A stretch of 64,000 bases of DNA. It comes from Nodosilinea sp. E11. GTDB taxonomy: Bacteria > Cyanobacteriota > Cyanobacteriia > Phormidesmidales > Phormidesmidaceae. The DNA lies in assembly GCF_032813545.1 (NCBI RefSeq), contig NZ_CP136520.1:2784001-2848000 (forward strand), in the 5' to 3' direction. Positions 49,667 to 57,253 of this stretch are shown here, piece by piece. The notes under the pieces were generated by a model. The model was not told where the DNA came from and made no database searches. It saw only the letters and a list, made by a program, of their open reading frames with translations. The position numbers were made by a program, and so were the translations under genes. Every line of letters starts with the position of its first letter. Positions within the stretch are counted from its first letter, which is position 1.

Positions 49667-50649
49667 AAATAATGCTCCAGGTTTTCTCGATAGTATTTCA
49701 GGGTTTTAGATAAACCATCTAATAAAGGAACTTGAGGCTCCCATCCAAGTTCTGACCGAATCAGACTATAGTCACTGTAGTAATCTCCAATATCAATGCG
49801 CTTACGTTCAGCGGGAAATTTTCGAACGGTAAAGTCACCGCCACCGTTGGCCTCGATCATGCATCTTGCTGTATCCAACAAACTTACAACACAGTCCCCA
49901 CCCAGATTAAAAATCTTGCCCTCAGCTTTATCATTCAATGCAGTAACTATGAGAGCATTTACCACATCATCAACATAGGTGTAATCTCTTAACTGCTCAC
50001 CGCCCCAAACCTCAAAGGGCTTTTCTTCGACTAACATGCGAACCCAAATACCCAAGAACGTTTGACGAGAGTCTTTAATTCGCATTCCGGGACCATAGGT
50101 ATTTGTTAGCCTTAAAGCACTAGTACGAATTCCATAAACATTATTGTAGAGAATATGGTACCACTCACCCGCCATCTTATTAATTCCATTCACATCCACT
50201 GGGCGCAGTAAGTGCTTTTCATCTACAGGCAAATAGTCAGGTTTACCATAAAGTTGGCGAGTACTGGTAAACACAATGCGAATGCCTGGGTTATGCTTTC
50301 TGCAAGCTTCAAGCATAGAAAGCTGTGCCCGACAATTAATCTCTAGATCGGCATAAGGGTTTTGCATCGAATCTAAATGACTTGTCTGCCCTGCCAGGTT
50401 GAACAGAAAGTCTTTACCTTGCACTAGATAGCACATGCTGTGTTCATCACGAACATCAGAAACATTGACATTTACTTGATCTTTAATATCGTAGATATTA
50501 AAGAAATTACCTCCATACTCAGGAATTAGGCTATCTACAAGCTGCACCTCTGCACCCAATCCAATTAACCGCCTAGCAAGGTTACTTCCAATAAAACCCA
50601 AGCCGCCAGTAATGAGAATCTTTTTGCCTGCAAAATTATTTTCTTCCAT
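49663..50649 (-). CDS. NAD-dependent epimerase/dehydratase
   Basis: 328 residues of the extended-SDR type, with cofactor site GGLGFIG at 15-21 and the conserved sequence RLTNTYGPGMRIKDSRQ. The catalytic serine/threonine is present in FTSTRQLYG, but the Tyr of YxxxK is Asn: N154-G-I-N-K158. Otherwise the residues follow GDP/UDP-sugar 4-epimerase and dehydratase relatives. It would convert a nucleotide sugar for the coupled aminotransferase. Its stop overlaps the next start. The substitution could mean altered chemistry or a structural role. Confidence 0.9.
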   Translation of the reverse strand: MEENNFAGKKILITGGLGFIGSNLARRLIGLGAEVQLVDSLIPEYGGNFFNIYDIKDQVNVNVSDVRDEHSMCYLVQGKDFLFNLAGQTSHLDSMQNPYADLEINCRAQLSMLEACRKHNPGIRIVFTSTRQLYGKPDYLPVDEKHLLRPVDVNGINKMAGEWYHILYNNVYGIRTSALRLTNTYGPGMRIKDSRQTFLGIWVRMLVEEKPFEVWGGEQLRDYTYVDDVVNALIVTALNDKAEGKIFNLGGDCVVSLLDTARCMIEANGGGDFTVRKFPAERKRIDIGDYYSDYSLIRSELGWEPQVPLLDGLSKTLKYYRENLEHYL

Positions 50650-52085
50650 AACCCTTTAAATTAAATTTAAAAACCTTTACTTTTCGACCTTCGAAACTTG
50701 AGACTGGACACAGCACGACAGCCTGAAACCTTGAGAATCAAGCACTTTTGGAATAGTGGCAATTTTGTCTCAGCCTTCTCTATGAGGCGGAACAACCTAT
50801 TCAAAAATAACCAAAATTTTTTACCAGTCAGCCTTTCAAAAATATAAATTCACAAAGCCCTGCTTTATGCACAAATACCTGGCATCAACAGTTTTAGTAA
50901 ATCCAGAATTTCAGAGCACCTGAGTCAACCAATCAATCACTTTTCTTGCAGTGTTCAGACTTCTTATGCAAGAAAAATGAACTACGCGAAATTTTTGACG
51001 TCAAAACGTCTGAAGAACTGGAAATTCTTTCAGAACTTGAGGGTTAAAGACGTCCAGATTTTGTTGCCATCGGTCCTTGAGCAGCTCCCAACCTTGTTGG
51101 TGATCCAAACCTTAAAGCCATCATGACGTTCTACGTTCTCGGAGAACTTTTTACTGGAGACCTCATACCAAGTTCTACTTGACTATTCCCGATTCCACTG
51201 GACAAACGGCGGTAAGGCCTCCGGCTAGGCTATGCCAACGCCCCTGAGGGTTGACCGACTAGGTATCGGGGGCATGAAACTCAGATTCGGTATCACTGGC
51301 TGTTCCGGCAAACCCTAAGACTTTGGTATGCAAGAGTTTTGGCACAACAGCAACTTCTAAAATTCGTCTACAGCAAGGCAGTGACGTAACAAACCTAGGT
51401 CATTTCAGCATTTATTTTTGTCTATTGTATCGTCTCATTTGGAACTCATCTGAGTTTTTTCATATCATTAAGGGAGACTTTTTTATTTTTATTCTTGTTC
51501 TTATATAATTCCTTAAAAGAAGGAAATTTCTCACGTATGCCAGTGACTCATTCAAACGAATAATTCGATCAAGTTAGTGGCAGTAAGCTCATCCCACATC
51601 CTAGGAGGGATTCTAAAAAACTGGCTATTTGGATAGCTAAATATCTTTGATGCTTCATACTTTAATTGAGATATTGTAAACTTTTCGGCTAGTTGACTGA
51701 CAATCACTAATCGGTAACACAGCAGTACGTGGTTCAACACCAGTCGATAAGAGCCCGAAGGTGATACAACTCTGGACGAATCTCGAATTTCTGGAGATTT
51801 TAACTGCTGGATCGGTTATTGAGAAAGGTTTCCTCGACATCAAAGAGAAAACCGTATCCATAGAAGGTATGACCTTACTTCGCTGAAGCAAGGCCACCAC
51901 CAGCCAAAGGCAGGTCGTCCTACAAAACTACTGCACAGCAAAGTATCCAGCTCCCTGCAATCATTTTTTGGCAATTAACCAAGATGCACAGCCTCAGCTT
52001 TCTTCGCTGGAGTGAGCGATAGAAGATGGGTTCATAGCTCCATCTAGGGTCAGAAAAGCTTGAGCAATTGGCCGAGCTTAGCGGG
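50650..52085. other. 1.4-kb region without a supportable gene
   Basis: A+T-rich upstream of the polysaccharide run. It contains a perfect inverted repeat (TTTTCTTGCA at 50941-50950 with TGCAAGAAAA at 50967-50976), a GACGTCAAAACGTC dyad near 50998, and a copy of the dispersed repeat (51165-51293). A frame near 51703-51886 on the plus strand (IGNTAVRGSTPVDKSPKV onward) may be a decayed coding piece; I cannot identify it. Confidence 0.45.
51165..51293 (-). repeat. Dispersed intergenic repeat, copy F
   Basis: Minus-strand reading from 51293 starts ATACCGAATCTGAGTTTCAT and ends near AACTTGGTAT at 51165, so both inverted ends are present. The interior is about 25 bp longer than in other copies and its core hairpin is changed. 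Confidence 0.7.
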
Positions 52086-52805
52086 TCAATCTAACGCATC
52101 GACGGTGGCTTCGATCGCAGGGCGGGTCGGTATGGGGCGGCTAAAGCCGTTGATCAGCGGGCTGTTTTCCAGACGCTGGCGGGCCGTTGCCGGGTCGAGG
52201 GGCTGGGCCTCTAGGGCACTGAGGTCTAGGGTGCCGGGAGGCACCAATAACTGTTCACCGCTGTTGAGCACAATTTCGCCTGCGCTGTCGGGCAGGCGTA
52301 CCGCCACCTGCCCTTCCCACGCAAAGAACTCGACGGGGGCAGCCGGGTCATCGGCGATATTGACAAACACCGTGGTGCCGCGAATGCCTGCGATCCCGGC
52401 TGGGGTAACAATTTCTAGGGGTTCTGAAACTGCCCCCTCGACCCAGGTGATCATTTGGCCGGAGTTTAGCAGCAGTTGATTGGGCTGTAGGGTAAGGGAC
52501 GCATCGCCGCCAATGCGAAAGATAGCACCATTGGCCAGACCCACCTCAGCCAGGGCTTGATCTTGGGTGGCAATGCGATCGCCAAAGGTCATCGCCTGAT
52601 TTAGCTCGGCAGGCACCGGCTCACTCTGGCCTAGGGTGACTGAGACGGGGCTAGCCACAATGTCTTGAATAGTGGCGGCGATCGCCTGCTCTGCCTGCAA
52701 TAGGTCAGTCCTGCTTTCGGGGGTGCGGGCCGGTTCGCAGCTGGTCAGAGCGGTGCTCCCGACCAACAGCAGAGCTAGGGGTATCAACTTAGAGATAGGT
52801 GGCAT
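52086..52805 (-). CDS. FecR-domain lipoprotein
   Basis: 239 residues. A lipoprotein signal (LIPLALLLVGSTALTSC) puts the lipidated cysteine at residue 23. The mature part carries a FecR-type segment: VGLANGAIFRIGGDASLTLQ, GQMITWVEGAVSEPLEIVTP, and AGIAGIRGTTVFVNI, with a C-terminal acidic tail. FecR domains in such lipoproteins are beta-rich and often structural; no sigma factor or outer-membrane receptor gene is nearby. It is divergent from the TPR gene. Confidence 0.82.
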   Translation of the reverse strand: MPPISKLIPLALLLVGSTALTSCEPARTPESRTDLLQAEQAIAATIQDIVASPVSVTLGQSEPVPAELNQAMTFGDRIATQDQALAEVGLANGAIFRIGGDASLTLQPNQLLLNSGQMITWVEGAVSEPLEIVTPAGIAGIRGTTVFVNIADDPAAPVEFFAWEGQVAVRLPDSAGEIVLNSGEQLLVPPGTLDLSALEAQPLDPATARQRLENSPLINGFSRPIPTRPAIEATVDALD

Positions 52806-52927
52806 GGCTAGGGTGAGGTGACGACAGGGGCAAAAGGCCAGGTCTTTATCTAAGGTATTCAGGCGGGCGGGCTAAGATTCCGGCAGGGCATGATGTAATT
52901 AGAGTCATTTACTGGAGATCAATACCT

Positions 52928-53365
52928 GTGGAACTGGCGATTTGGCTATCGGTGGTGACGGCCATCCTCGGCTTTGGCATGGGGGTAATGGTGTGGGCCT
53001 ACCGCCGCCCCCTGGGCAACAGCGCCCTCTTCCCTACCCCAGTGACCGAGCTGTCCACTCCGCTAAGTGACGAGGCCCGCGCTCAGTTTGAGTCGGGCTG
53101 CACTGCCTTTGCCCAGGGCCGCTACCCAGCGGCGATCGACCAGTTTACCGCCGTCATGACCGCCGAACCGACCTGTGCCGAAGCCTTTCACAATGGCGGG
53201 CTGGCCTACGCCAACATGGGCACCGACGGCCTGGCGGTGCAGGCCTTGCTCAAGGCTAGCGACTTGTACGACCAACAGAGCACCAAACCAGGATTGGATT
53301 TGGTCAAACAGCAGCTAGAGCAGATCGCTGGACGCCGGGGCCTCAGCCCTCGCGCCACGGCCTAG
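52928..53365 (+). CDS. Membrane-anchored TPR protein
   Basis: 145 residues from the GTG at 52928, which has GGAGAT about 8 bp upstream. A single membrane segment (LAIWLSVVTAILGFGMGVMVWAY-type, first 25 residues) is followed by two TPR-like helix pairs (QFESGCTAFAQGRYPAAIDQ, FHNGGLAYANMGTDGLAVQ). TPR units bind other proteins. It is 11 bp before tlyA and probably cotranscribed with it. A functional link to tlyA is not known. Confidence 0.75.
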   Translation: MELAIWLSVVTAILGFGMGVMVWAYRRPLGNSALFPTPVTELSTPLSDEARAQFESGCTAFAQGRYPAAIDQFTAVMTAEPTCAEAFHNGGLAYANMGTDGLAVQALLKASDLYDQQSTKPGLDLVKQQLEQIAGRRGLSPRATA

Positions 53366-53376
53366 GAGATACACCG

Positions 53377-54225
53377 ATGGCAAAACAACGCCTAGATGCC
53401 CTACTGGTGGAGCGTGGCCTGTGTGAATCGCGGCAGCAGGCCCAGCGGCTGATTCGCGCCGGAGAGGTACAGGTCAACCATGCGGTGGTCGATAAACCGG
53501 GCACAGCCTTTGCGGCGGATGTGGAGTTGCTGGTAAAGGCGCGATCGCCCTACGTGTCGCGCGGTGGCGAAAAGCTGGCCAAAGCCCTGGCGGAGTTCCC
53601 CATTGCGATCGCCGGACGCATTGCCCTCGATGGCGGCATCTCGACCGGCGGCTTTACCGACTGTCTGCTGCAAGCCGGAGCCAAGCAGGTCTACGGCATT
53701 GATGTGGGCTACGGCCAGGTGGCCTGGAACCTGCGCCAAGACTCCCGCGTGGTGCTGCGCGAGCGCACCAACCTGCGCCACCTTACCCCTGAGCAGCTCT
53801 ACGGCGAGGCTGAGAGCGACACAGGGGGCGAGCCTAGCCCGCGCCCCGACCTAGGGGTGATGGATGTGTCGTTTATTTCGCTCACCAAAGTGCTGCCCGC
53901 CTTTTGGGCCTTGCTGGTGCCGCCAAGGGAAGTCGTACTGCTGGTGAAGCCGCAGTTTGAGGTGGGGCGCGATCGCGTCGGCAAAAAGGGCGTGGTGCGC
54001 GACCCCGGCGATCAGGCCGATGCCATGGCTAGCGTTTTGGCGGCGGCTCAAGCTCTGGGCTGGGCCTATCGGGGCCTCACCTGGTCGCCCCTGCTGGGGC
54101 CAGCGGGCAATATCGAATATCTGCTGTGGCTGAGCCAGACGGGGGAGGAGACAGCTGGCAAAACACCGGCACTAGAGGATCTAAAGGCCTTAGCCAAGGC
54201 TGCCCGTGCCACCTTGGGCGATTGA
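53377..54225 (+). CDS. tlyA: TlyA-family rRNA 2'-O-methyltransferase
   Basis: 282 residues, preceded by AGGAGAT. An S4 RNA-binding domain at residues 1-65 (MAKQRLDALLVERGLCESR onward) precedes an FtsJ/RrmJ-type methyltransferase domain with DGGISTGGFTDCLLQ and the S-adenosylmethionine site around GIDVGYGQV, plus MDVSFISLTKVLP and KPQFEVG. In mycobacteria TlyA methylates riboses of both 16S and 23S rRNA. Older annotation calls it hemolysin A. It is the second gene of a pair with the TPR protein. Confidence 0.94.
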   Translation: MAKQRLDALLVERGLCESRQQAQRLIRAGEVQVNHAVVDKPGTAFAADVELLVKARSPYVSRGGEKLAKALAEFPIAIAGRIALDGGISTGGFTDCLLQAGAKQVYGIDVGYGQVAWNLRQDSRVVLRERTNLRHLTPEQLYGEAESDTGGEPSPRPDLGVMDVSFISLTKVLPAFWALLVPPREVVLLVKPQFEVGRDRVGKKGVVRDPGDQADAMASVLAAAQALGWAYRGLTWSPLLGPAGNIEYLLWLSQTGEETAGKTPALEDLKALAKAARATLGD

Positions 54226-54760
54226 TCGGGCGAAGGTCTTACCCCTGGCTCAGGCGATCGCTTGCGGTTCTGTTGACGATGGGGCTTGACTCGCTGTCGA
54301 TACATTGGCTAAACCCCATGGCTGATCGCCCCGATATTCTGTTGCTTGTGCTCGATACTCAACGGGCCGATCGCCTGTCGTGCTACGGCTACGATCAGAT
54401 GCTCCAAGACTTGCGCACCCTGGCCGAGCGCCTAGAGGCCAGTGGCTACTACACCGCCGGGTTCTGCAACAACCCGCTGGTCGGCGTTATCAACAACGGC
54501 CTGCGGCGGGGGTTCACCAGCTTTCTTAACTACAGCGGCCTACTCACCTCTAAACCTAAAAAATTGTCAGGTTCCTCAATCTGTGGATGAAAGATTTAGA
54601 AAGTTGGGGTAAACTTCATCAGACCATGGGGGAAGTGTCTGCTAGAGCTAGGGTTTAGCTCTCTATTCAACCTATTTCAACGATTGGGGCGATTCATTCA
54701 GCAACGCCCACCGAGCACCGTCAATACCTCCCTTTGCCAACGCCAGGATTAAATCGACCT
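54226..54760. other. Region between tlyA and the GspC-like gene
   Basis: Apart from the sulfatase remnant (54318-54590) I see nothing here that I can support. The end carries the start region of the next gene, whose ATG at 54761 is preferred over a TTG at 54734. Confidence 0.4.
54318..54590 (+). pseudogene. Sulfatase gene remnant, active-site segment deleted
   Basis: 91 codons from the ATG at 54318. DRPDILLLVLDTQRADRLSC is the standard start of arylsulfatase-type alkaline phosphatase-superfamily enzymes with the metal-binding aspartate. Directly after CYGYDQ comes LRTLAERLEASGYYTAG, which in full proteins lies about 50 residues later. The missing piece holds the C/S-x-P-x-R formylglycine site. 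The frame then closes near 54590; the following 150 bases may hold more decayed sequence. Confidence 0.65.
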
Positions 54761-55789
54761 ATGAACCAGGAAGAATCCTTCAGCACCGCCACATTGTCGC
54801 CCGAGGAGCCTACCCCGGTTGATCCAGATACTCTGGTGACCACCTACGCCGACAGCTTAATTACTGAGCTGTTTGACGATGTCGAAAAAATTTTAGACGG
54901 CGACGAAACCGCCCTAGCAGCAGTGGAAGCGGCCCCTGACCCCGCGTCAACTGCGATCGCGCCCATCGTTGACACCACCGCCGAAGTGACCGACCCGCCA
55001 GCGGTCGAGGCTCCGCTAGCCCCTGTGGGCAGCGAAATCGACTTTTTTAGAGCTGACGATGTGCCTCCCCCACCGCCAGCGGCACCAACCAAGACCCGCT
55101 TTGGCAAACTCTTCGATCGCCTGCTGTTGAGCATTACGGCCCTGTCGCTGCTGGGGGTAGGTGGCCTGCTGTGGTTTAACCAGCAGGGCAATCGGTCTTG
55201 GCTGGGGCGATCGCCCAACCCCGACACCCTAGCGCAACAGTCTGACGAAGAATTTTTGGCTTACTTGCAGCGATCGCTAGAGGTGATCTCGGGCAAGGTT
55301 GAGCGCGGCGAACTGGGCAATGGGGCCACCGCTAGCCAGCTGCCCACCGGAGCCGGTGTGCCAAGCCCGCCTATGCTGCCGCCCCTCGGCGCAGGGGGCA
55401 CCGTAGGCAGTCTAGGGTCTGGCCCCGTCAACGTGATTGAGCGGGTCTACATTCCTTACCAGACCACCCAGCAGCCTACTGCCAGCGTGCCTGGCGTGGT
55501 GCCCCAACCCGGCACCACGGTGCTGCCCTCCCCCATTGCGCCGACAGCGCCGACAGCCCCAGCCGCCCCAACCGCGCCTGCGGCGGCTCCCATTCATGCA
55601 CTGGTGGGCATTTTAGAACTGGGCGATCGCTCAGCCGCCCTGTTCGAGATCAGCGGCGTCTCCCAACGGGTCTACATTGGCGAACGCATTGGCAGCAGCG
55701 GTTGGAGCCTGGTTTCAGTATCTAACGAAGAAGCGGTGATTCGCCGCAACGGCGACGTGCGATCGATTTACATTGGCCAGCGCTTTTAA
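54761..55789 (+). CDS. Membrane-anchored protein with GspC/PilP-like C-terminal domain
   Basis: 342 residues from the ATG at 54761. An acidic cytoplasmic part (about 1-120) is followed by one membrane segment (LLLSITALSLLGVGGLLWF, near 122-140). A Pro/Thr/Ala-rich linker leads to a C-terminal domain (HALVGILELGDRSAALFEI, QRVYIGERIGSSGWSLVSV, EEAVIRRNGDVRSIYIGQ) with the beta-strand pattern of the homology region of GspC/PilP proteins of type II secretion and pilus machines. No pilus gene adjoins it. The domain match is an inference. Confidence 0.65.
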   Translation: MNQEESFSTATLSPEEPTPVDPDTLVTTYADSLITELFDDVEKILDGDETALAAVEAAPDPASTAIAPIVDTTAEVTDPPAVEAPLAPVGSEIDFFRADDVPPPPPAAPTKTRFGKLFDRLLLSITALSLLGVGGLLWFNQQGNRSWLGRSPNPDTLAQQSDEEFLAYLQRSLEVISGKVERGELGNGATASQLPTGAGVPSPPMLPPLGAGGTVGSLGSGPVNVIERVYIPYQTTQQPTASVPGVVPQPGTTVLPSPIAPTAPTAPAAPTAPAAAPIHALVGILELGDRSAALFEISGVSQRVYIGERIGSSGWSLVSVSNEEAVIRRNGDVRSIYIGQRF

Positions 55790-55887
55790 AGCATCACTCC
55801 GGTGAGTGCTGTCTTGGCCCAGCCCCGTGCATCCCACCACAGCAACCCGTTATCCTGAAAGGCAGGCGTTGCGGCAGGAGTTAAACC

Positions 55888-56466
55888 ATGGGCCTCTTTG
55901 AAGACCTGAGCAAATTTCTCGAAACCCGGCTCGACGAATTTCTCAAAGCCAACCCCCACCTGGAGTTGTTTGGCCTCGAAGACCAGCTGCGGGGTCAAGA
56001 GCAAGATGCCATTCGCCTGCTGGGTGACCTCAAGCGGCGCGAAAAGCAGCTCGAAGACAGCATTCTTGCCACTGCTCAAGACATTCAGCGCTGGCACGAA
56101 CGGATTAAAAACGCTCAGGCTGCGAATCGCCTCGACTTGGTCAAAGCGGCCCAAGAGCGCGAAGCCGCCCTGCTGCGCCAGGGCAACCAGTACTGGGGCC
56201 AGCTCAAAGGGGTCAAAGATCAAATTGAGCAGACCCGCACCCTGCAAAAAGAGATCCACGATCGCCGCCGCGAACTCAAAGCCAAAATCGCCGAAACCCA
56301 GGCCCAACGCACTGCTCAGCGCACCACTAGCTGGGATGCAGGCTGGGCCAAGTCTCCCTTCGAAGGCTCCGGCAGGGGTTCTATGGATCCACTTGAAAAG
56401 TCATTTCAGCAGTGGGAGACTGAGCAGGAGCTAGAGGAGCTGAAGCGACAGATGGGGAGGTCGTGA
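55888..56466 (+). CDS. Coiled-coil protein, TIGR04376-type
   Basis: 192 residues, beginning GLFEDLSKFLETRLDEFLKANP, then LELFGLEDQLRGQEQDAIRLL and a long charged helix to about 140 that should form a coiled coil. The pattern is that of the cyanobacterial family TIGR04376 (a conserved protein without known function). A short Gly/Ser linker and a second short helix end the protein. No membrane segment is present. It is read on the same strand as the gene at 54761, about 100 bp downstream. Function unknown. Confidence 0.75.
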   Translation: MGLFEDLSKFLETRLDEFLKANPHLELFGLEDQLRGQEQDAIRLLGDLKRREKQLEDSILATAQDIQRWHERIKNAQAANRLDLVKAAQEREAALLRQGNQYWGQLKGVKDQIEQTRTLQKEIHDRRRELKAKIAETQAQRTAQRTTSWDAGWAKSPFEGSGRGSMDPLEKSFQQWETEQELEELKRQMGRS

Positions 56467-56546
56467 GGGTGGGGGCGTGGATGAGTCGAGAGGTGCCCAG
56501 AGCGGGGTAATTTCTCTAGGCTCAGGTCTTTATAGCCTGCCCCTCC

Positions 56547-56867
56547 TTAGACTTTTCTCGGTGGCTTCTTGATTTCAAAGGAGATCGTATCGCCTTTGGA
56601 TCTGGTCTGAATGGGCTGGACGGGAGCCTTAATGGCTGGACTCGGTGGTGGCGTAGGATTGGTTAGCGGGGGAGGCGCTGGCTGGGGGGAAGGCGGGCCA
56701 AAGGTGGGCCGGCTGCGGTAGTTAGAGGCGATCGCCAAACCAATGCCGCCTACCACCGTCAGCGGCAGCGACAGTTCAACGTGGCTGATCCAAGGCACTT
56801 GCCCCAACCACTGAGCGGCTTCTGCCCCAAAAAATAGCACCAAAAAACAAACCAGCCAGAGCTTCAT
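56547..56867 (-). CDS. Small membrane protein with proline-rich tail
   Basis: 106 residues. Two hydrophobic segments (LWLVCFLVLFFGAEAAQWLG near 3-22 and LPLTVVGGIGLAIAS near 34-48) are followed by a proline-rich tail (FGPPSPQPAPPPLTNPTPPP) and a basic end. I recognise similar small proteins in cyanobacteria but no function. The ATG at 56867 has no strong ribosome binding site. It converges on the TIGR04376-type gene. Confidence 0.55.
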   Translation of the reverse strand: MKLWLVCFLVLFFGAEAAQWLGQVPWISHVELSLPLTVVGGIGLAIASNYRSRPTFGPPSPQPAPPPLTNPTPPPSPAIKAPVQPIQTRSKGDTISFEIKKPPRKV

Positions 56868-57253
56868 AGCAGAAAAACTATACTTTGCCCACAGGGCTAA
56901 CTAAATTAAATCGTCGAGCGCTCAACCATTGGACTCTCGATAGAGATATCCAGGCAGATTAATTATGGCTTAGGGATTGGTTTTTGCTGTGGCGGAGCTA
57001 TTGCTCAAAGAATTGGACATCTTTCTTAAGAAAAAGCCCCTTCCGCATCTAAGCTCTAGAGAATGAGCTAAGAGCCAGCCTGACTGTGCTTTTAGGGTCA
57101 GCGTTGACCCGCTCTAGGTGGGTGGTGAAGGCCGCGATCGCGCCCCAAATTCCCCAACTTTGCTATGAAACCGACTTTTCCTTGGGGAAGGGTATGTCAG
57201 AATGTAAGCGGTTTTTTGCCAACTCACGCAAGCTCTTGGAGTAGGCAGTCAAG
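56868..57253. other. Intergenic region before ndhF
   Basis: About 390 bases, divergent between a small membrane protein gene and ndhF. It must hold the ndhF promoter, but I cannot name its elements. GGAG near 57237 is the likely ribosome binding site. A HIP1-related site lies near 57136. Confidence 0.35.

Noticed and set aside
51700..51780. A possible tRNA around a GGTTCAACACCAGTC-like stretch
   Set aside because: The T-arm-like word is present by chance; no acceptor, D- or anticodon stems could be drawn around it.
51552..51900. Two short minus-strand frames (62 and 81 residues) in the gene-poor region
   Set aside because: No ribosome binding site, they overlap each other, and neither has recognisable motifs.
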